Assembly (NCBI GenBank): GCA_963169105.1
Contig: OY720634.1
Location: 117,216,430 to 117,280,429, forward strand
Reading direction: 5' to 3'
DNA: 64,000 nt
Origin: Ceriagrion tenellum
Taxonomy: Eukaryota; Arthropoda; Insecta; Odonata; Coenagrionidae
Below, in pieces: positions 1 to 11,700 of the stretch (position 1 is its first letter; every line of letters begins with the position of its first letter). The notes beneath the pieces are model-generated. The model had not been told where the DNA came from. It searched no databases and saw nothing but the letters and a program-made list of their open reading frames with translations. The position numbers and the translations under genes were made by a program.

Positions 1-1244
1 AGATGAAGATATTTTAGAAATGCCTTTACCCGGGTCATTAAATTTTAAATAATAAAAAACGGAGAAAAATTCCCATTCCCGTGGTCATTACTCCACCATA
101 ACTGCGACATTGAGAGCAAGAGTGACGTGGTATTTTGCCATACTTCGCGGGGATAAAAAGAAGTATTCCTTTACATATACTCGGTTTTGTTCATGAGAGG
201 TATAAGTTCAGGTTTCATGTCTTACCTCCAAAAAGGGTTGCATTATTTTTGTAACTCGTCAAGCATTCCTTCCAATAACGTGTCTTTTTTCACACTAGGC
301 CCTTTCCATCATCGTCACATCACTATTGCTACTATGTTTAACGTGTGCTGACAGCTTTCAGAGGGAAAAAATCACATTTATCCCCGGTCTTTAGTTCTGA
401 ACAATAGAAGCACGTATTCTCTGAAGCATATTGGTATAGGTCCATCGTAGCGTAATTGTGTTACCCGAGTCCTGCGACGGAGAGAATGTTGCATCTTCCC
501 CTATGATTCTCGGTGAAGAGAGGTGTCGGTTTATGAAGCGTCGAGAGGAAGGCCAGAATTCCCACCGCCCATGTTCCGAGAGTGGCGAGCAGGAAAATTA
601 AATTTGGGAACGGGATAACTCGGGGCGTGAGCTGTTCAAAGCAGAAGTTCATTGCGCCAACATCGCTTAACTTGCTGTCACCTACTCTGGCTTTACCGTG
701 CACACATTTTACTCCAATATTCCTTCGCCAGATCCAGGGTCACTAGACAAAGGATCGTGCCCTTGGCGTAGAACTTATATACCTCATTCCCATCGCTTTT
801 TACCCTTTGCCCTCGGGTCTAATGGTGCAGAGAACACGACTATGACCCAGATCTTTCCCCAACTGCACCTTCCTCGTGACTTTAATAATTTGCTATCCGC
901 ACTCACCCGGCAGCTTTCTGGAATTGACTACTACATGTCAAATAATTCCGTAATAAAAAAGAAAGGCCTACAAAAGAAAAAACTACATTTTTTTTAGATA
1001 CATCCACTTATCTATCAATGTTTTTTTTCTATTCAATGCATTCAAGTATGGGTGATTTAAACCTATTATAGGACATTCGGCATACCAATGGTTTGAAGAG
1101 ATCCCAAAAATTACTTTGATGACTGTTATTTCTACCTAGTAAATATCAATGGAATTAATCGACACATTAGTAGCAAGCTTACGTATCCTGATTTAGTTTG
1201 CAAGACCTTCACTCAGAGGAAAAGCCATTCCTAACGTTCCACCA
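1..1244. other. No supported gene; slightly GC-richer patch at about 450-900
   Basis: I see no recognisable gene or repeat here. Open frames of 80 to 99 codons lie on both strands between about 460 and 1000, where base composition is less AT-rich than the surroundings. Neither translation resembles a family I know, and their overlap on opposite strands suggests chance. Confidence 0.4.
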
Positions 1245-1705
1245 GGTATCAGAGGTTTGTGAAGACGAGTATTGTCCCTCTGATACTAATGAAGTAATGA
1301 GGAGATGTCATCAATTCCTCAACGTTTTAACCAGGATGAAGTAAATGATCTCATCAGAAATCTCAACCTATCAAAAGAAGCTTCTAAATTACTTGCTTCC
1401 AGGTTGAGCGACAAAAATTTACTAGAACAAGGAACCAAATTATTTTTATCGTCAAAGAGAAAAGTACAAGTACAGTTATCGCACAAGAGAAAAGGATCTG
1501 CTACCTTTCCTCTCTCAAGAAGTCACTCTTGCATTTTGTTACAATCTTAGAGGACTCCTAGAAAAAATGGGTCTCTCTTAATATTTTCCAAATGATCGGT
1601 GCCTAATTATTAATAGCTCAAAGTGAAGTTTGAAATAAGTCTTTCTATACAATGGGAACAAATATAAAAGATTTAAGGCTTTCCTGGAGATTGATTAGGG
1701 TGTAA
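1245..1705 (+). pseudogene. Fragment of an arthropod repeat-encoded protein family (function unknown), frameshifted
   Basis: An open stretch starts with Met at 1305 and reads MSSIPQRFNQDEVNDLIRNL, followed by LSKEASKLLASRLSDKNLL. Another frame, from about 1490 to 1700, continues with FLSQEVTLAFC, LRGLLEKMG and VFLYNGNKY, interrupted by stops. In order and spacing these blocks match the N-terminal part of a high-copy arthropod and cnidarian protein family that I remember only as uncharacterised. Intact members continue with RNase H-like motifs, so a transposon origin is plausible, but that is inference. At least one frameshift and several stops are present and the downstream two-thirds are missing, so this is a dead fragment. 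It abuts the Penelope-like scrap immediately downstream. Confidence 0.55.
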
Positions 1706-1783
1706 AACTCTCGGGATTTTAACCAAGTGATGGTGGTTTGTGGCACCGACGTTTCAAAGGCGTAGTCTGCCATTGTCCTCAGA
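1700..1783 (-). mobile_element. Inverted Penelope-like 3' tail with a GAAACGTCGG motif
   Basis: Read on the minus strand, this segment contains GCCTTTGAAACGTCGGTGCC. That resembles the short terminal block usually found downstream of the endonuclease ORF of Penelope-like elements in arthropods. Here it lies upstream of, and in opposite orientation to, the coding scrap at 1784-2060. Inverted terminal pieces are a known Penelope feature. The assignment rests on motif memory, not alignment. Confidence 0.4.
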
Positions 1784-2060
1784 GTGATAATTTTGGCCAG
1801 GAGAGTGTCTCTTTATATTTGGAACCGGATCGTGAAGGAGGCTGTGGAAATCAACAACCACAGTGACAACATCAACAGAGACAGAGGTTTTCAGATAAGC
1901 GATTCGTGGAAACCAATCATGAGACTCATAAGAAAAAGAGTGGAAAAAGAGGGCCAATCAGAAGCAAGCTGAGCCCATTCACAGAGCATATATAAGGTGA
2001 CACCCTCCTAGGTATTCCACAGGTATTCTATCGCATAGTTAGCCCTTGTAAGTTCAATAA
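1784..2060 (+). pseudogene. Penelope-like retroelement, C-terminal GIY-YIG endonuclease scrap
   Basis: The plus-strand frame from 1784 to 1972 includes IWNRIVKEAVEI, then NINRDRGFQISDSWKPIM. The pattern RIV+EA+EI ... N+D.G..+S..W.P+I is the signature of the extreme C-terminus of the GIY-YIG endonuclease domain in Penelope-like retroelements. After the stop codon (about 1970) comes a short non-coding stretch containing TATATAAGGTGACACC, as expected of the post-ORF region of such elements. The reverse transcriptase and most of the endonuclease are missing, so this is a severely 5'-truncated copy. The inverted tail just upstream suggests the usual complex Penelope insertion structure. I am fairly sure of the family and unsure of the exact borders. 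Confidence 0.65.
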
Positions 2061-2440
2061 TCGAGTCTTTGGGATTGTCATCGAGAGCATTTACAGTTAT
2101 ATCTCTCATAATTTCTTGCTCATTAGAGTTTCCTTCTTCCGTCCTTCGAATAATTCATTTCCTGAATCTTTCTTAAAACATTCTTACAGTTTTTCCCAGT
2201 TAGTCAATATCATCCTTTCCCTCCAATCTCTTTATGCCGTAGTATCTTCCAAAAATGCGCGATCCGCTTACTTCTTCTGCCCCATTCGAGTATCATTACA
2301 GATCTCTGCACTTGGTAGTTTCGCCGAAATGACTATTAAATTTTATCAATTCACACTCTGAATACTTTTTTATAGGATTGTGCTACATCGAATTTGAACA
2401 AAAAAACCTACCCTCGCTGTTTTTCTCATAAACTGAACTT
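2061..2440. other. No recognisable feature
   Basis: AT-rich sequence between a Penelope-like scrap and a LINE 3' end. An 81-codon open frame at 2116-2361 has no recognisable content. Confidence 0.4.
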
Positions 2441-2444
2441 GAAA

Positions 2445-2895
2445 TTTATTGGTAGATAAATCCTAAGACTGATTGACTGCAGCCCTCCACCATCCCCTAT
2501 CCTTATGCTAGTTTCCTCACCTCCCGGTCTCTATTTCTATTTACCTGCTTCTTTATTTGGCCCATGAACTTATTCCTGGGTCTTCTTCTGAGGACTTTTC
2601 CCTCTATTTTGCCATCGTTCTTCACAAGCCCATTGTGTCTCAGTGTGCGTCCAATCCGTCTGGTTCTTCTTTTCTATATATTTCACATGGTCCTTTCCTC
2701 TTCTACTCCTCCGTACACTTCATCATTTCTTATTTTGTCCGTCCATAGATTCTTCAGCATTCTCCTCCAGCACCAGGTTTTGAAGGCTACTAGTCTTTTC
2801 TGGTAAGCTTTTACAATGGCTCTTGATTCCGATCCATATAGTGGTACGCTCCACACGAATGTTTTCACATTGTTATTTGAATTTGATAAGGTGAT
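2445..2895 (-). mobile_element. LINE 3' end (family 1), 5'-truncated
   Basis: The minus strand encodes the C-terminal region of a non-LTR retrotransposon polymerase ORF. VWSVPLYGSES comes first, then WCWRRMLKNLWTDKIRND and EEERTM; after a frameshift, the blocks matching HNGLVKN, GKIEGKV and RGRPRNKFM-like residues follow, ending at a GGAGGGCTGCAGTCAATC nucleotide signature. Intact relatives read VWSVALYGSETW and WRRM in this position, which lies after the reverse transcriptase palm. The same 3' block recurs at 44.8-45.5, 48.7-48.9 and 53.9-54.1 kb, which shows one family with many 5'-truncated insertions. Stops and frameshifts make it non-functional. Confidence 0.8.
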
Positions 2896-2925
2896 TATTG
2901 CAACAATGGCAGAAACACATGGCAA

Positions 2926-5900
2926 GAAATCAGTATTTTTCTATGTGACACCAATAAAAGTTTTGCTGAACACATTTTATAAGAAACTCTAACCGAGAAT
3001 AAATTGATTACAAGTTAAGTAGATGCATTTAACTGCCTTTTTCATTATATTTTCATGCCAATTACTGCGACAATTAAAGTGAAAATGCGGTAGTTCCATA
3101 TTATTGAAGCAGTAGTCACTATTTTTGTCTATAAAAATTGTTCATTAAAACAAAATTCGTAAGATAATCTGAATGTTTCAATCCTTTACTTTGGTGTCCA
3201 TTGGCTGAGGTAAGTAATCCGTGGAAGGAGGACTTTTTCAACTTTTTACTCAAGAAGTAGTCATTAATATATGTTTTTACATATCAAATTGCGGAGAAAC
3301 CACCTTAAAGGACACGTGACAAGTTCCCCGAATCTTTTCTTCAGGCTGTTACTACAGTCTACCATCATTATTAATAAATGGCCATTTTTTTTTAAATCAT
3401 CACGAATCCTTGAATAAATTTTTTATGATTTCAGCCCTGAATCTTTCGAGTATATTAGTATTAGTATGAAATGAAATGATGAGGTGAGATTTCTGTTAAA
3501 TTTGAAAGTAATGTATTTGTTTACAACGGTGCTTTACCCGAAAAAGATGAGCAGGTTCTATCCCAAGGAAGGGTTTCATACATGCAGAGTTGTTAAATCA
3601 TTTCTGTTAACAAGAAGCAGTAGGAAAGAAGACTAATAGTTTTCCTAACTCATACATATCCTAAACAAAAATAAAAACATTAGCTTCTGCCTAGTATAAA
3701 ATTTATAATAAATAGTTAAGAGAATATTTAGTTTAATTGATAGAAAATTACAACATTTATCAAAATACTATTGTTCATTTTTGGGGAAAAAACTACAGCA
3801 TTTATAGAAGACAATTAAATAACTACCTGGCTTGGTCTCAGTTAATCACTTGCCACACTTTTCAGTAACGGCTTAGTTAACTTTCTAAGTCCTCAATCTT
3901 CTCTTGCTCGCACCAGCTAGTAGAAAACTTTCTTTCCTCAAGTCAAAAGATCTTATTTAATCAAGGCATTCACTGGCAGTGCGCATCTACTTACGTGAGT
4001 CAAGTCTGTTTCCATGACTGGAAAGGGTGATGAACTGTGGTTCGGTGTTTGATTGCCTAGCATTTCCCAAAAGTTTCGCGATGACGCGCTAAAGCTAACG
4101 GAAAAAATACAAGCCAGAAACTACAAACTTCTAAACTCCGGGAAAACTCCACTATTTCAATTTGGTGTTAATTTTCGATAGCATGTTCAGATGGTTAATG
4201 ACTAGATAAAGAAATGAGGAAAGAAAAATTTATAGTAATCGATAGCTGGTAGAGAAGTTGTTGCACATACTTTAAAGTTTTAAATTTTATATTTAGATTT
4301 AGATTTTAGGCTGAATTAATTAACCAACCTTTTATATTATTGTTCAAATACTGTGGCTTCAGAATAATTATCACAAGAAAGCATGACACTGCTTTCCAAG
4401 TAATGCAAGTAAATTATCTCCTTCACTGTACATTTTAGAAACCCCAATACATTTTGCTTTCCAGCTCCCTTTATAAGTACTTTATTTCAGGAGTTCTTGA
4501 GTCTTCATAGGTAATAAAACTTTTCTGTACACTCATTACACCACTAAATTCAGTTTTCATAGTTTTAATATTTGCACTATCTATTTACATATTATGCCAG
4601 ACTGAACATTTTTGACGCGCTCTAGTCTCCTATCTTCAGTGAATCGCGCAAGGCTTGGGAACGAGTTATGGTGCCTAAAATTCCATCACCTTAGGTTCTA
4701 GAAAGTATTCCATTAAAATTTTATTGAAAAAAGTTGCTTTGGAAAAGTATTTTGCATTTTTGCCATGAAAACTCCTGTATTTTTCCAAACAATCTATACA
4801 CCATTTCCATTAAATTTTTTTGCATTTCTCAGGAATTCCCATACTCAGGAATCCCCATACATTTCCAAAAAAGTTTATAATGAGATATAGCTGAAGAAAT
4901 GCTGAGGTCTAATTTCTAATCTTGCCATGGAAATATTATCGTATCTACATATACTAATTTTTATGCTTCTTTCTTAGTTTTTCGTTGGTGTAGCAGAATA
5001 TTAGCTTATGTGTCGATAGACATTTATTGGTATTTCAAATCTGCTTCTTCCGTTGGAATTTTTCTGAAGATATTATTTTTTATAAGAGTACAAGCCAAAT
5101 AATTATTAAATTGTAGCATGAATTCTCAAACCTTTTTTTCCGCTGCCTGGTGATATTATGTTTCATCTGACCGCTGGTAGTTTATTATGAATGCATGACT
5201 ATCTCTCCATGCGTAGGTGTGATGTTTATGTATGTAAATATATTTGCTTTATTTTATGAAAGATTAATAAATTATGTCCATTGATGGGTAGTTGGATGGC
5301 AATCATTTCGCACTAATAAAGGAAACTAATTATGGCAATTAGAAAAAGCTCCGTATCTGCCTAGTGAGTCAAATGGGGTAACGTAAAGTTTTCTACCTAT
5401 ATTGCTAATCAGGAGAAGTTCTGAGAGCTTCCGGTTTCCCCATAAATATTCGGCCATTTCAATTATACTCTAAATATTTTTGTAACATCAAAGTGTAATA
5501 AGAATGAAGTATAGAGCTGGCAAATTTAAGTTCAAATAAAAATGTAAGACACCATTTTAAAGATCGACTGGTAGGAGAGAGAGAGAGAAATAAACGGAAA
5601 TACACGAAAGGGCAATACAATGAGAAAAATCTTGGTCAATTCTGCAGAGGGGAAAAAAGGCAAGATAAGAGTGTGAAGAAAAATATTTAGAAAAGAAATA
5701 AAAAACGTGATCTTATTTGAATGCAGCGTGAAGAAAACGGAGACAGATACATCGAAAACGTTTCCACGCACCAACGAAAATATTCACATGCTGCTTCAAA
5801 CTTTGAAACAACATTTGGCACTCGGGGCAGCTTTCCATTATTCTTAAAGGTGAGGATTTGACAAAATAATTCACAAAGAGTAAAGGCCTAATATTTTTTT

Positions 5901-6500
5901 CGTTTTTTTTTCATGGAACCGAGAAGTAATGTGGAAGAGCAAAAATGACGATATCTTTGACTGACCTTTGACTAACAAGTGTGAATATTGTATGATACTT
6001 CGGAGAAAAAACTGAAAAGGTTTCTATACCTAAATAGCAATAGAACCTTCAAACAGTACTGCATGGAAGAAATATAGCATATAAAATTTCTATGAATAGA
6101 TAAAGTGAAAAAGTATGAGTATGAAATGATAAACGCGAGGCCAATCGCCACTGAAAAGAGAGGAGTCGTGTATTTTTAAACGAATTCACTATAGCTATTG
6201 CCTAAGTCTTGGAGCAGACGTATGTGGCAAGGAGCTGAGAATAAAATGAAGGAGATGAAATTAAAGGACAAAAGAGAAGAGAGGGAGGCAGCGAAATATT
6301 AGAAGGACAGGACTAACTTTCTCCATGAGCCACGAAACACATAGTTGTAACTAATGGGCAAGAAGTTAAATAACCCGTCACAATGACTTTGCAAAGGACT
6401 CTATTTTGAGGTCTTATCGTATAATGAGTTGAAGCGGGACGCCGGGAAGTGCAGAGTCATCCCATTTCTTAAAGCACTAGTTGGTGCAGAAATTAGAAAG
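2926..6500. other. AT-rich sequence with no recognisable gene
   Basis: About 3.6 kb with few open frames, homopolymer runs and no coding similarity that I recognise. I saw no long inverted or tandem repeat. It may be old degraded repeat, intron or intergenic DNA. Confidence 0.4.
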
Positions 6501-6519
6501 GGTTCCTGTGACCCTCAAC

Positions 6520-7080
6520 GCTAAGAGATAAAAGCCTCTATTAAATGTAAATTAGTGAGAACTGGAGTAAACCAAGTTTCTGTGCTTGGGCCTATAGTTT
6601 TTCTTATCTGTATAAATGATTTAAGCAATTATTAGTTTCAAGGATCTGTCACAGCATTAGCCGATGATGTGGCCTTGGGCTACAGTATATGCAGTTTTAA
6701 TAGTGAGGCTGATGATGCTCAAAAAGATCTAAAAATTTTACGTAGATGGTTTGCTTTCAATGGACTTTAGATAAGTGACAAAACTAAATTCATGCTTATT
6801 AGTCCAAATAATTGTTATAAACTTTACCCAAATTTAACCTATCATGTTGCAGACGGTCTGAATCAGTGCTACTGATGTAAAACGGTTGAACAGGTTGACA
6901 GTACACAATATCTGAGTGTTGTTTTTTATAATTTTTTGAAATGGAAAAACCATAACAATGAATTTCCAAAGATTCCCGTTTGTCCAAGTTGTGTTTTATT
7001 CATAGCAAGTGTCCAATATCCTTCCAAAAATTTCATTATGAAGCCCATGTATTAAGCCCTTGTGAAGTAGGCGATTGGCA
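6520..7080 (+). pseudogene. Jockey/CR1-type LINE reverse transcriptase remnant
   Basis: Translating across stops on the plus strand gives RTGVNQVSVLGPIVFLICIN, then DLSNY, ALADDVALGYS, LKILRRWFAFNGL, SDKTKFMLI and VEQVDSTQYLSVV. These are consecutive motifs of the reverse transcriptase palm and thumb in Jockey/CR1-like LINEs (GVPQGSVLGP, FADD, L..W......N..KT, YLGV). The two catalytic aspartates are retained at 6663-6668. The segment stops matching at about 7080, where a block resembling the element's own tail interrupts it. The ORF resumes at 7330. Many stops make it a fossil. Confidence 0.75.
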
Positions 7081-7325
7081 TGTAAAAATATTCATGTTTT
7101 ATACTTGATATGTAGTGTATGTACATTGTAAATGTACCCTATGATATAACTTGTAATAATTAGCGTTTTATTCGAAGACAAGCTAGATGAACTATTATTG
7201 TATTTGCTTTTCTTGTTCACAACTGGGCTAAAATGAAAGCGGCTTTTGTTAGTTATTTTACTTACTTTTGAAAGCACGTTTCTTTAATGCCAACAATGCA
7301 TTTCAATTATGGAAGTTATTCTCCA
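7081..7325. repeat. Tail-like block interrupting the LINE; direct copy of parts of 7735-8767
   Basis: Positions 7096-7165 resemble 7735-7807: a colinear run of TATGC/TACTTGAT, TAGTGTATGTAC and ATGTACCCTATG-like blocks. Positions 7175-7325 resemble 8612-8767, with shared words such as TTATTGTATTTGCTTTTCTT and TTTTGAAAGCA/TATTTTTCT. The block therefore looks like the tail of this LINE without the roughly 800 bp that lie between those two parts in the downstream copy. It sits inside the LINE body, splitting the reading frame. Similarity was judged by eye. Confidence 0.6.
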
Positions 7326-7735
7326 CCCAGGTCTTTGACCTTTCAGGCTGCCTACTCTAAATTAGATTATGGACTGATACTTTGCGGGAAAGCATAAAAT
7401 AAGTTCTTAGTTTCAGATAAATTGCTACAAAAATTATAAGAGGTATAACTATAACTTAAAATTCTTCCCATTAAATATGTTTATTTTTAAGGCTCTGAAA
7501 TTATTATACTTGAAGAGTGGCAATTTTCCCGCGGTTTATGGAAGTGACCATACGTATAATTTAAAAATAAAGCCAAATACGTGGCTTTATAAACCAAATC
7601 TTACGTTGTTTAAGAGATCCTTTGTATATATGGGCCCAAAAATATTGCACGTCGTACCTGAATCCATTAAAAGTTTAAAAAAAAGAGGAAACTTTTGAAA
7701 TATTCAAAGCAATAAATATTGGCATAAGACAATAT
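7326..7735 (+). pseudogene. Jockey/CR1-type LINE, C-terminal ORF remnant
   Basis: The plus strand resumes the LINE ORF with AAYSKLDYGLILCG, then at 7477-7698 KALKLLYLKSGNFP, WLYKPNLTLFKRSFVYMGPK and PESIKSLKKRGNF. The last part corresponds to the conserved C-terminus of CR1/Jockey-like ORF2 (a YLY...IFN.LP..IK......FK pattern). Stops and frameshifts lie between these segments. Intact members would encode several hundred residues upstream, of which only the part at 6520-7080 is visible. Confidence 0.7.
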
Positions 7736-8767
7736 TTATATTTTATGCTTGATCTGTACTATATGTAGTATATGTACCCTATGTTATAAATTTTAATTAT
7801 GTGTTTTTTATACAATACAATATGTGTTCAATTTGTTACTATTCAATGCAATATTTGTCATAAATTAAATCCAGTGCAATCTGTGTTCTTTCTACAATAT
7901 ATAAAATATAAAGACTGCTATTCTGATTTAAATAGCGTTAACACTATATACCAGAAATACCTTTCATTACGCTTATGTTTCGAAGAATAGCGTGTTTTTC
8001 TTCGAAACAAAAGCGCAACGAAAGCTATTTCTGGTATATAGCGTTAACGCTATTTCATTCAGATAAGCGGCCAAAGTCCTGCTAAGCCAATGCCTTGTCA
8101 GCAGGTGCTCTTTTTTATAGGGTCCACCGGATTGCCAATTAAGTATTCATGCAAAAATCAAAGCAGATTTAAAAAATATAATATTACAGAAACCGGTATA
8201 TTAATCAGAAAACAGATATTAATGAATTAAAGAAGGAAATATTTAAATCTTAAAATTTAATAAAACGCGTAAATATACACAAAAACACAGAACATTTCTA
8301 TCAAATCATAATTAGCTTAGTATTAGTATCATAAGTTGTTTTGTTAATTAAACAAATGCAGAATATTGATAAATCAGAATGTGTGGCGTATAAAAAATGT
8401 AAAAGAAACAAGTTTGACAGAATACAATATTAACTCAACTGTATTGCTGTTTTTACCGCAATCACTGTTTCACTTCTTTCTTAAATGAAGAGATTTTGTC
8501 AGTTTCTCGTATTGATTGCGGTAATTTGTCGAAAATGATTGGATTTTTGGTTGATTGGAGTATTTTGGATCAGATAATTTTTCAATACAGCGGTGTCGAA
8601 TATCATGATTTACGAAAGTAATCTTAATGAATTATTATTATTGTATTTGCTTTTCTTTTTCACAATTGGGCTAAAACGAAATCGTCTTTTGATGATTACA
8701 TTTTATGCTTTTGAAAGTATTTTTCTATAATGCCTGAATTGCATATAATTTTTGTAAGATATTCTTC
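7735..8767. repeat. LINE tail plus about 800 bp of extra sequence
   Basis: After the LINE ORF, 7735-7807 and 8612-8767 both match the compact block at 7081-7325. The intervening segment, about 7808-8611, has no counterpart there. It contains the long hairpin at 7920-8063. It could be a later insertion, or the compact copy could be an internal deletion. I see no clear target-site duplication at the two junctions. Confidence 0.5.
7920..8063. repeat. Long near-perfect hairpin (56-bp core arms, 12-nt loop)
   Basis: The core left arm 7931-7986 and right arm 7999-8054 are reverse complements at about 51 of 56 positions. The outer ends share AATAGCGTTAAC and the inner ends share TTCGAAGA. The match extends weakly outward to about 7920 and 8063. 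A 12-nt spacer separates the arms. Such structures arise as fold-back elements, MITE-like derivatives or hairpin RNA loci; the sequence alone does not decide between them. Confidence 0.75.
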
Positions 8768-11700
8768 ACAATTGTCTGTAACCTTTGGTCTCCACAAATG
8801 TCTGAAGCTCATTGATATATGTACAGAACACTGTATCAAAAAAAATATTTAAACAACCATTCACTCCATTTTTGCTTTTTTGCGAGTTCCGTAGCCCATG
8901 TTTCTGGAAGCGCCAGGAAAGCAGCTTTAATATCCTCACAATGCCTGCCGTTGAAAGAGAATTTTGAACACCGGTAAAAGAGTAAAACGTGGCCCAGAGT
9001 GGGATTGGAAAGTAAGACCAAAATGAGAAATGTGCGAGGATCACGTCTCCGTGCGGGAGTACGTAAGTGGTGTTAATAATGCACGCTCAGCAGGGAAAGG
9101 CTTTTATTTGACCTTCTGTTTCACGAAACGAATTCCCTAGGCTTACCAAAAACTCCTCGCCACCTTTAGTGAAAATTAGTTGAGGAAAGTACAATAGGTG
9201 AAAGGCATAGAACATAAAATAGAAAACTTGGAGGGTCATTAAATCTTGATTAGAGCTCGCAGACAGGAACAGGAGGAAAAGTCAAATTAATCCAAAGAGA
9301 AGGGCTGCCGTCCATTCTTAATTTTGGGTATTCCATCAATTTTTGACTAACAGTTCCTAATTGTCCGAGAATAAACCATACATACTTGGAATCTCTCTCA
9401 GTATCATTGCTTAAATTAACTAAATTTGTATATATATTTGTATATATAAATAACTAAAAATTAAATTAACTAAAATTGAATTGTCGCTCCTAGCCAAATT
9501 CAATATCGATATTTACTCAGCATTCGAATTCATTACTAAAACATTAGTATCTGATATACTGGTTGTTCCTAATGATATTTAATCCGCTAAATCCGAGAAT
9601 GAAAAAATGATTGCGGCATATCTGCAAATTAATGACAAAAGTAGAAAGCATTTTTAAAAATCAAAAACAGTGGACAAATATTAGAATAAAACAGCAGTTA
9701 TAAGCAATCTGACCACTTTTATCGATCCAATATTTATTACATAAAGCATCGTTAGATTCAATGATTACCACGGTAGTAAATCTTTTCGGAGTAATCCATT
9801 TCATAAACCTCGATGTCAGCATTCGAACGGTTGCTTCAAATACGTACGCTTTATGAAAATTTGATATTTAAACTTTCCGGCTCTAAAAGAAACATTCATC
9901 AGAAACAAGAAAAAATGAAACCATTCTTTCCATAGCAAAATTACTGCAGTTTAAATGTATTGACTTGCTTGCAGCGTTATGGTAGTTAAATTCACTGCCC
10001 CAGATTCATCGCCAGGCTTATTCGATTTCGGCTGATTTCACCAGGCTTTGTCGATTTAATGCGAGGGACTAAAATTTTCAGCTCAAATTTGATAGGATAC
10101 ACACATTACTATTCGCAATTTTCAGATACATCTAGTTGCCTATGAGAACATATTTATTTATTGTACGAATGAGTCCATCACTCCTAACGTCCTTTAAAAA
10201 GTTGAAAAAATTATTTTTGCCAGCTTTTTTCAATTTTAGATTACTATAAGCCGACCGCGCAAGTAAAATCGTAAATTGGAAAGGCATATATAATTAAAAC
10301 GCTTAATGGTATTGCGGCGGTCAATCAACCCAAATTTCGTGGGTATGAAATCCGCTTCAGGCATTGATACAATTTAATTGTCAGCACAATGAACTTAGAA
10401 TAGACAATGCATCCTCAGAAGACAATGGACTATACGGCCGTCGACAGTCGGCAACCATGAAATCTTATAACCGGTGGATATCCCGAATAAATTTCCTTAC
10501 CATCACACGCCGGTAAAGCCACAGATCTAATTTTTCATAGAGCCTTCGGATACGTAGATCTCCTTTACAGTTTTCTTAACGTATTCCTTCTCTTTGTCTC
10601 CATATCATTCCATATCCTTAAGATTCCTTTGCTACATAATTCTGGCCATATTTATTTTGTTGCAGCTAAGTTAATATGTTAATAAGCAGCTAAGTTATTA
10701 AGTTGCAGCTAAGCAGCATATGTTGCAGCTAAGTACCCTAATCCTGATTTTTACCTAAAATTTCTCTCCACGTTCCCGTAAGATCTTTCAGCGGTGATTT
10801 TCATACTTATTGTGGTATTTGTGATTGCTATTAACTATAGGATTTGGAGGACCGAAAACTGCTACTTTCTTAATAGCCGGACACTAACAAGTAAAATATC
10901 ATAGAGTAGCACAATAAAACATTCTATGTTTACGATATCTTACGAAATTTGCCCTAAAAAGTCCAGAATTAGAGAAATGGTGTTGGTATTTCCACCAAGA
11001 TAATTAAAGAAATCCACAAATAAGACGGTTGTTGATTACTAAATTGAGAAAACATGTGACACGAGACATTGGAACGAGTTAATCTCTGATAGTGAAAGAG
11101 ATCAAATGGAATAATGCGGATTTGATTTCATTCTTAACAACCCGTGATTAATGGTACACCTTGCATGTGTGGATAGAAACGAACCATTTGAATCTTGTGT
11201 ACACTTTTTAAAAACATACGAAGGTAATCATAGAAGCTTCAAAGATTAATTGCGTTGATTACGTCCTGGATAAATTGCTGCTCATCTACGGCTCGTTTCC
11301 ACGCCTTTCATCTCACAACATTTTTCTATGTATCGACCCTCTTTACAAAGCGTTTTTAATCCCTTTCCTTCCTGTATGAGTTTCCTTTTCTTATCGCCAA
11401 TCTAAAGATCTATAGTGTATCTAATTCGTTAACACTCCGCTGTACTTTACAAAAAGATGACGCCCGATGAACTTCAACGAAAAAATATGCAACAGAGAAT
11501 TGGCTAATTGAGGTTTAAGGGAAATAAATCCATTGCTACTTAAACACTGACCTTCACCCTATAAAATGAACTAAAAGGATAAAAGATAGTGTATGTGAAA
11601 GGTTCTAAGCACAAGCTCGGGGAGCTAGAACGACAAAATTTTCCCGAAGTCTCCTTAATTCTTTCAGCCCTTCTCCTAGCCATTAAAGGAGCTCTAGCTT

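Noticed and set aside
8766..9044. Possible exon encoding CEDIKAAFLALPETWATEL
   Set aside because: No family recognised, two overlapping frames on the same strand, and no supported splice context.
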